DNA from: Botryllus schlosseri
Lineage: Eukaryota; Chordata; Ascidiacea; Stolidobranchia; Styelidae
Reading direction: 5' to 3'
DNA: 25,802 nt
Assembly (NCBI GenBank): GCA_000444245.1
Contig: ATSW01004855.1
Coordinates: forward strand, 1-25,802
Both the position numbers and the translations under genes were made by a program. The notes below the pieces were generated by a model. It was not told the DNA's origin. It searched no databases and worked only from the letters and a program-made list of their open reading frames with translations. This document shows, piece by piece, positions 11,801-20,800 of this stretch (within the stretch, counting starts at the first letter, position 1; every line of letters starts with the position of its first letter).

Positions 11801-14800
11801 CATCTAAATGCAGGCAACAGTACAGTCATATTTTAAATTAGCAGTATGTATCAGCTGCTAAACAAAGATTAGCAGAATTAGGGTGAGAGATGGCCGTTTG
11901 CTTAGCAAAGTCAGAAAATTGATGGAAATTTATAAGTGTTACTTTCCAAAGGAAACCAAATAAACTGAAAAATATTTGAATTTATGGAGACTTTACAAAT
12001 ATATGATTAAATAAATCAAAAGTTCAATATAATTACATCGTCTGCTGCTGTAAGCTGTGCTGATCTTGCTTATCATTCATGTACCCTAAGGCAATTTAGG
12101 GTTGTGACCAAGTCACAAGTTTCCGAGTCACAATTCAACCTCACTTTTATAGTTTTGACTCGAGTCAAGTCGAGTCATTTTCAATTCATCAACGTGTCAT
12201 AGTGTTGTTACTGGAGTCCGAGTCCAAGACATTGTGTTCACTGATCAGTTTTGAGTTCAATCTGGTTCAACCTTTTTTTCAACTCTGCTCGTGTGGAATG
12301 GCTCGCATTCATAATATAGTAATTTTCTTTAACGTTCCAACAGTTTCTGGCCCTATTTTCCAAGTATCAGGACTGATAGACGAACTACTAATGATGTGGT
12401 CACTTTACTATTCTTCGAAGTTACAATAAAATGTCTCTCTTGAGTCTCAAGTCATATGACTTGGTTTGAGTCATGTACAATGACTCAAGTACAAGTCGAA
12501 TCAATACACAAATTGACTCGAGTTGAGTCAAGTCAAGTCATTTTACGCATTTAAAAAAATGTCTCGAGTCATCACAACCCTGACAATTTCTACTCGACTA
12601 TTGAAGTTGTAATGTGAGCAAGCCAGATACTGGAATACAAGTGCTTCAATATGCCAACCTCTTCTAGTTGCAAGTTATGCTAATACAATTTCTGTTCGAT
12701 GAATAGCATCACAAGCTTACCTGTGTTGAATTAGCTTCAAATCCTTTGTTCGGATGTTCTCCGGTACGATATTGTCGACCATTTTTTGAGCAATCCATGC
12801 TTCGCTACTGTTTCCGAACGAAGGTCTCATTATTGTGACGCCTGATGAAAAAGTTGCATCATGTAACTACCTATAGATACTGATTTTGATACAACAACGC
12901 ATGCACAGTGGCAATGCCTCAAACGCAATACCAAACTGGCATGTTATCCTTTGTAAAAATGTTGGCTGCTAATTCAGCACAGCCACCAGTTAATTTAGCA
13001 TCAGAATTAATAGTTGGATAGGTGCAATAAGTTCATATTAGCTCCCTACAATGTAAAAGTGGCAAATGCAATTCTGATATTATCAGTGATTTGTAACATC
13101 ATTTTTCAAATCCCATCACAGTGACGTTATGCATATGGATGGGCATTTAGTTCACTGACAAGAAATTGCATCATATTTTTATTAGACCTGCTTGTCAAAA
13201 GAGCTGCCCAAATTCACAATATTGCAGATCAACAGTTGGCGCACAATTGTACTCATGTTCCAAGCGTGAAGTTTAACATGAGTGAAAATTTCGCAACCAG
13301 AAAATACGCTATTTTAACGAAATATGTTAGCTCTGTGAGGAAAACTTTCCAACTCTGACAAAACGACTATTCGTCAAACCACAAATTTAAAAAAGTTTAA
13401 AAGTTACCAATAACTCCGGGAGTATCAAGAAGAGGTTCTTTTATCACAGCAGACGTCGGGTCCATTTCGGCGTCTGAAACATATTCTTGAACGTCTTTTA
13501 TTCGAAGCAGTTCCGTGCCGCTTCCATTTTCGTGAATGATGAAGAATCTGGATTGCGAGGGCACGTTTACAGTCGGATGCATCATACTTAATATTACTAC
13601 TGACGTCATATTTGGTGATACGATTGTTGTTAGACAGAGTTCTCTCTAATTCTCTTCTAGTTGCTGACAATTACCCCTGACGAGAACCAGCCGAAAATAT
13701 CCGGGTTTATGTTAATATGAATATATTAATCAAGTACTATTCAGTGTTATTGATTTCGTGGTCTCTCTCTCTCTCTCTCTTTCTCTTATCTGCACAAAAA
13801 TATTCAAATTTTAGCATCAGGTCAAAATTGTGGGGAAACTTATTTAGTGGAGTACAGTCTGATGTTCCAATAAAACTGTACCGGTATACAATTATTATAT
13901 TATGACTGTTGAATTGCATTCGAATGAAGAATGCAAAGGATCAACCTAGTTTGAATCTTAAGTTTCATAAGTTCTGCAAAATTTCTTTCTACTTGTAACA
14001 TGGTATTGCGACATCATTGGATTCAGTCGGAACAATCCGATCACGCCGATTAATGATATCGATTGATAAAAACCCATTCCGCAATTGATATTTCATGTTA
14101 AAAATTTGAAATCTTTCAAGAATAGATTGAGAAATATCCTATTGACCGACACAATCCACCTTACATGATGCTACTGCAAGGATTTCCAATCTTTTTTACG
14201 CCGTGGCCTCCTTTGAAAGTTTGAAAAATCATTGATCATGATCATCTATTATTTTCACGTTTTTGAAAACATTAGGACCTGCTATTTCAATTAGAAACTG
14301 GTGTACAGTATATAGTTACCTGTAGCTAGAATGATAAAATAAGACATACACAACATATGACAGTAGTATAAATAATAGTACTTGTGCATTTATTAGTTAC
14401 ATTATTACACATTTAGTTAATGTGCTTGATGAGCTTGTTTTTGCTTTGACATTGTCCTAATTGCAGGTGGAAAGAGCAGCTGCATGTCATATTGCATATC
14501 CAAGACACTGTGCTACTTTGTTTTCAGAAGTAATGGCATGGCAACTTCATTAAGCGTGGGCTAAGCCTTCTTTAGTGTTGCCCAAAATATGGTCAAACTC
14601 TCTCTTCCGAAGCTCAATCAGGTTGCAGTCTCTTGTTCAGCTTATTTATTTCAATTCAACAGTTTGGTAATTCGAGATATATATCCTAATTCAGTAGGAT
14701 ATATATCTCGAGTTAGTAAAAAGAGCACATGTTTTAGTGCTTTGAAAAGTAACTTTGCTCGCGCTAGGTCGATATACTCTGCAGTAGATGATCAGTACAA

Positions 14801-17800
14801 TATTTACCGCGGGGGATGGTGATCCAATGGGTCCGAAGACACAGAAGGTTGCGCTACGTTGGAGCCTGTTTCTGCAGCCGAGCCAATATCGTTGCCAGAG
14901 TTCATCACATTGATCGATCCAAATTTCCTAACCTGGAACATAATATTTGAAAATATAAACTCATAGAAATAATGGACTGAATAGCAACATGGGAAAATTA
15001 TCTGACGCAATATGCAAATTACCTGGAACACGTTACCCTCGTAATCGAATGCTTCACAACAGAGATCCGCATTGTGCCTCATAACATAGGAGCCGAGTGT
15101 AGTGAGCTGTGGTTCAAAGGCAACCTCCTCACGGTTTGCGGGGCTGGTGCCTACAAAAAATAATCACAAATTTATTCCCTCATCAAACGTATTAGTAAAG
15201 GCAGATCTCAAAACGTATGTTATATCAGAATACTAGAAGAACGGCGACTGAAATACAATCAAATGATCACTTCTTGTGAATCGCGAATACTCAAACCAAC
15301 CGCAAGTGATTTAACATTAAATCCGTATGTGTTAAAAATAGTGGTTTCTGGCATGAAAATTTTACCGAGCTTCGAATCGCTTTTGAAGGACAAAATGTTC
15401 TCCAAATCCATAACTTGAGCAGGTCATTGTTTGCACCATTTGTGTAACATATAAAGAGCAATGAAAGATATGCAGCATCACCGAAAATTGGTCTGATTCC
15501 ACATAAAAATCAGCCCGAGAAACATGTATTTACTAAATTCTCCTCACACATGATATACAACAGTTCCTTATGCAGCTGTAGTTAGTTATGTCGGCAATCA
15601 GTAGAGACAGCTATAGGCAGAAGTCCTGTCATCAAATGCCATTTTCAACATTCTGGTACAAGACTTCATTTTATTTTTTCAGGTAGAGAACTTCAAGATA
15701 TAATCGAATGTTATATTGATATTTAAATAAACACTATTATTGGCTGACACTCGTCAGGGGTAATCGTCAACAACTAGTTGAGAATTGGAAAGAACATATG
15801 TATCAATTCTCTCAATTCTCTACTAGTTGCTGAAGATTACTGATGATGAGTGTCAGCCGAAGATATTCGAATTTAATTCAATGCGAGTATATTATTCAAT
15901 TATGTCAAACTGCATGTAGAAAGATTCATAAGATAACACTTTGTTATTTTTACCTTCCTCTGTTTCTCCTTCTGCAGGAACCGTCGCGAGTAAATCGTTG
16001 TCAGGTCTAGGAGTGTACGTCACAACACCTTCTTCAATATCAATTTTTCCGCCATGCCAGTGACTCATCTGCCAAGAATAGNCATGAGCTCATTGACATA
16101 ACAAGAAGTAGTTAATTCTTAGCCAAACGTGTCGGAACATCAGTAGACCTGTGCGGTTTTCGCATGGTCCACAACTACCATGCCGGACCATTTAAGCCTT
16201 AGCACAGTGCTTCTTGAGCTTTATTAACCTGTCAAACCTTACACCAATGTACAAGCTTTCAACAAACCACTATTTTTGTTAAGCCATATAAAGAAAATCT
16301 ACCAGATTACAAATCTTATACATTATGGTACTAAAATATAATGGTGCGCAAATCCANCTGTGCATCAACAACAGTATTAAAANAACTATAGTTGATTATC
16401 ATAGAAAACCAGAAGATTATAATGAATATTCAACTNAAACATGACTTGAGTCAATCCATGTATTGCCTCAACTTNTACTCGAGTCATTGTACGTGACTCN
16501 AACCAAGTTTAATGACTCGAGACTAGGACGGCCAAGACAGACATTTNGTTGTAACTTCGAATAGTAAAGTCACCACATGATTGGATTTCGTCTATCAGTC
16601 CTGATACTTGGAAAATAAGGCCAGAAACTGTTAAGAGTGACAAAAATTACGATATTATGAATAATTCGTTGAACCGATAGCAGACGATATAGATAATAAT
16701 AAGATCTTGGTTGCTTTCACACCTTATTTAACGTCCACTTGCAAAGTAATAATTATATTTATTACACAAGCTTTCGGAATGTGTGGAATGTGTTATGAAT
16801 GTGAGCCATTCTATGTCACTTAAGCAGAGTAGAAAAAGTGCGTTGAACCAGAATGAACTGAAAACTGAACAGTGAACGCAACGACTTGGACTCGCACTCG
16901 AGTCAGAACACTATGACTAGGACTCGGCCCTGTACTCACTGACTTGGACTTGACTCGGTGGTGAATTGAAAATGACTCGATTTGACTTGAGTCAAAACTA
17001 CAAAAGTGAGATTGAATTGGTACTCGGAACGTTGTGACCTGGTTATAAACCTGCACTCAAGCACTGGATCCCCCCCCCTCCCCCAANTCCCGAGACATGT
17101 GGCACGCAGTGTAGTAAAAACAAATTAACGGTACGCAAATTGTAAGGTTTTAAAAACACTGCCAGAGATCGACAACTACCGTTTTTCAGTAGGCAATGTC
17201 TCTTATAGAACTATTTCCACAAACCTGATAAGTTGATTCGGGGGTGGTCAGCAAATTGGTCCCGCTCCCGAATACGGTCAGACAGGATCCCTCGTCGCAG
17301 TTGAAAGAGACAGTCGCGAAACCCGGACATTCGACCCTGACGTGGCGGACGGTGTTGACGGCAGGGGGNGCCAATTCTGAAAGAAAAAAACGCTGCAGTC
17401 TCAAATTTCGCTGTAAATAAAACTACAAAAATAACTGAACAATGACAGCTATTTGTGATCATTACCACTGAGAAAAATGACTCAAGTAAATTCAAGAGAT
17501 CGTTTGAAGTCAATGTACCATTTTCGAATGGTATACAATCTGCCTCTATTACTCGAATTTCTATGCCAGTGCCTCTCCCTCACACTTCTATATGTGTGCC
17601 TTGTAGTTGACTTTTATCAAAATAAGCCAACCTTGTTTTTGCCGACAATGGTCACTGCAATTTGTATTTTACAGGAAACGATTTTCTGTATGNAATCTGC
17701 ATTTTGAACAGGATATGTATGGATATTGATAACAGTTATCCATACAAAATAAATTTCACAGCCTATGACAACCTAGAACGCAGGATTACGGAATGTGCGT

Positions 17801-20800
17801 ATGTGAATAAGTAGAATCAATATACCCCATGCACCGTCTTCGCCCTCTGCTTCGTAAACATGCTTTTCGATATCTCGCGTATATTGAGTGATCCTGGTTC
17901 CGTCTGAATGGTCGCAAATGACGGTTCCGTCGGGATGTTGGACGCGGACAACGTGATCTTCTCGCGACATCAATATCTAATCAGTAATGCGTAGGTTTAC
18001 AAATGTTACCAGAATACCCAGTCTACATGGCATTAATATTACACCATAGTGTCCAATATGGTGTGGACACAAGCTCTCTCACGGCTCACTGAAATTGATC
18101 TACGTCACACTTTCCATTTGGTCAATAGCAATTTGACGGTAATATTTGACCGGCTTAACGAGCATTAAATTTGACAAAACGGGCATCAATCGAAAGCTAC
18201 CGCTGTACTGATCGCGGAAATATAAATTTCATTGTACTCATGGTCCTGGAACCCCTCAAAATCAGCCTCGAATGTTTGATTGTAACGGAGTTACTGCGAA
18301 TTCTGTTATTCTAATTCTATTCTAATATGGAAAAACTATATACCTATAGCTCTGAATCCAATCGTTTTTGGAAAAACTGAATATTTTTCATTTGTCCAAT
18401 TCTAATTTATAGNTAGGAATTAACAGAACTAAATCAAAATGCGCTGACAGGTATAAATATGACCAAATCATAGCAGAATTGAAGAAATATCAAACCACAA
18501 TCCTACTAACCTCNCCAGTCACAGGATCAGTCGCAGTATAGCACAGCAGATGATCTNTCANGAAATCTCTGTCCGCTCGGCGTCTCCACATAACTCTCGC
18601 CNTCCATAGTGGTGGTATGCCAAGAAGATGCCCGTTCGAAATCGGCCTCTGCCGAAGCCCCGGCATCAGCTTCCAGTCCGGCAGCTGCCGTTAAACTTCC
18701 ACCGGCGCCGCCACCCGCTTCTGTACCTGCCACAGACGGATCGGTGGCTGTTGTGTTGGTGTTGGGATTGGTTTTTCCGCTGGATTTTCTTCCCTTCGAT
18801 CCTGTTTGAGGTAAAATATGCGTGAGTTCATTTCATCTGCTACATATTGCAGTAGGTTAAAGAAGCTTGTATCTGAAATGAAGCCTACAATATTACGTGC
18901 TACATATCGTATCATATTGTGGTAATTGTACGCAATGGATTTGCTCACACCATTCTCTTGTATGACCGACTATAAAACTGACGAGTCAGTGTCGATTGGA
19001 GTACGGAATCATTTGAAGCCACTATGTGAACGTATTTATCCAAATATCTCTGAGTTGAGAGTTGAGTGTCAGGNCAATGCAAATTAGTTATCAATGTAGC
19101 ATAACCTAATGAATTGTTTAGCTACTTCAACTACAGGAACAGAAGTCCCTAATCAACAACTATACATTGAAAGGCATCTGTTGCGAAGCTGTGNCAGGGA
19201 NCGCAATTTTATTTCATGGAAACAGGTTCCTGCCGATCCTTGAGAACAGTTTAGACTAGCAAGTTGTTACCGGTTCGCAATCCGGTGCTGANTCANAANA
19301 GTCATGGCGCTCGACAATGGAGACTGACCTAGCGCAACGCGGGCGGTCGNTTGAAGACGCCCACGACCGCCTACGTTGGAGACGCTTAATACGAGCCTAA
19401 AACTGATTACGGTATCTTGATGTTTTTTTGTTTCCTGTTTTCTTTTGCCCTTTTCATTTCATTTTATCTAATTGAAAAGTCGATATATATATATATAACA
19501 GTCAGCAAAGTATATGCCAATTCCATACATCTCAATTGCAAAAAGCAAGTGGTTGAACACATTAGTGAAATGAAGCATCAAATTTTAAACGAATTTAGAA
19601 ATTTGAAAGGAAGTTTTCTGCATCGTATCGTAAGATGGAGTAATGGTATGCTTTCAACTTAGCATACGTCAGAATGCTGCAATTATTCTACAAAATGCTT
19701 TGTGCAGCCAACAACTCGTTTAAAACCACTCATACGTGAATGCTAAGAGGACTTTTCAAACAAAATTCATCAAATTTTGACGTACAATTTAGCAACATTT
19801 TAAGTGTCATAGAGGGTAAAAAAAAAGGCCCAAAGTTCACTTCCTGTAAAAATAAACCGATACACAAAATCAGATTAGTCGTCTTCAAAAGTATTTTGCC
19901 TTGCAGAAATTTAAATAGAACCACATACAACACGTCAAATATCGAAAAGGCAGTGGTAAATTTCTCACTTAGTTCACTTTCGACACTACAAAGCGATGTA
20001 GGATACTGTGAGTACAAGAGTATTCTGATGTATTCCTAAATGATCACACATAATGACTGATATGTGAATGCCGTAACTGCCGAATGTACCGCAATAATTC
20101 AGTCTGTGTTAGTTATCAAACAAAGATGCATCGGACATGTTGGAAAGTGGTCCGTACAAAGTTGGTACTAAGTACAAGTCGTTTTGGAACATACCTTATT
20201 CATCACTGCAGCATTCTACTTTCTACTCTAATTTCCTTGAATAGAACTTCAAAAAGCACTTTTATCTAAAGTAATATCAATTTCAATGTTGAAAGTTGTT
20301 GTCGATGTCACAATGAAAATGTGACTTCATGCCCGTTATATTAAATTGGATTCAACAGTAGGCCTAGGCCTAAATGTTTGATCGGCAACTGAGGTCTTTT
20401 CTACGCCTTCAGAATAGTAACCTTACTGTTGCGAATAGCAAATCATGTCTTACGCAATACACTCCTATAGATTCACCTTTTTTGCTTCCCGGTGACGCAG
20501 TGTTCCTTGCCTCTTCGGCCGAAGATTGCATTTGTTCCGTCACTGCAGACGGCATGCTGTGCGGAGTTACAGGTATCTTTCTTTCTTGAACCAATGGTCC
20601 AGAGCCTTGGTTGAAGCACGTGGTACCATCAGCAAACAGTATCTATGAACAAGCAAAGAGTAACGATACAATGTAAAAGCATAAAATTGACAGTTTTGTA
20701 ACGTGTGGTAAGCTACATGATACAGATACAGATGTATCAACAACCGGTACTGGTAAACAAGACTTCTAGTGGTAATAAATATGAGTGTTGCAAATGGTCA

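Noticed and set aside
14589-14822. 77-codon plus-strand frame
   Set aside because: It runs through the palindrome and the antisense of a SPAG17 exon; no sign of coding.
19417-20039. Two plus-strand open frames in a SPAG17 intron, one with a hydrophobic start, as a nested gene
   Set aside because: Lengths of 81 and 99 codons are expected by chance at this base composition, and no domain, splice chain or codon bias supports them.
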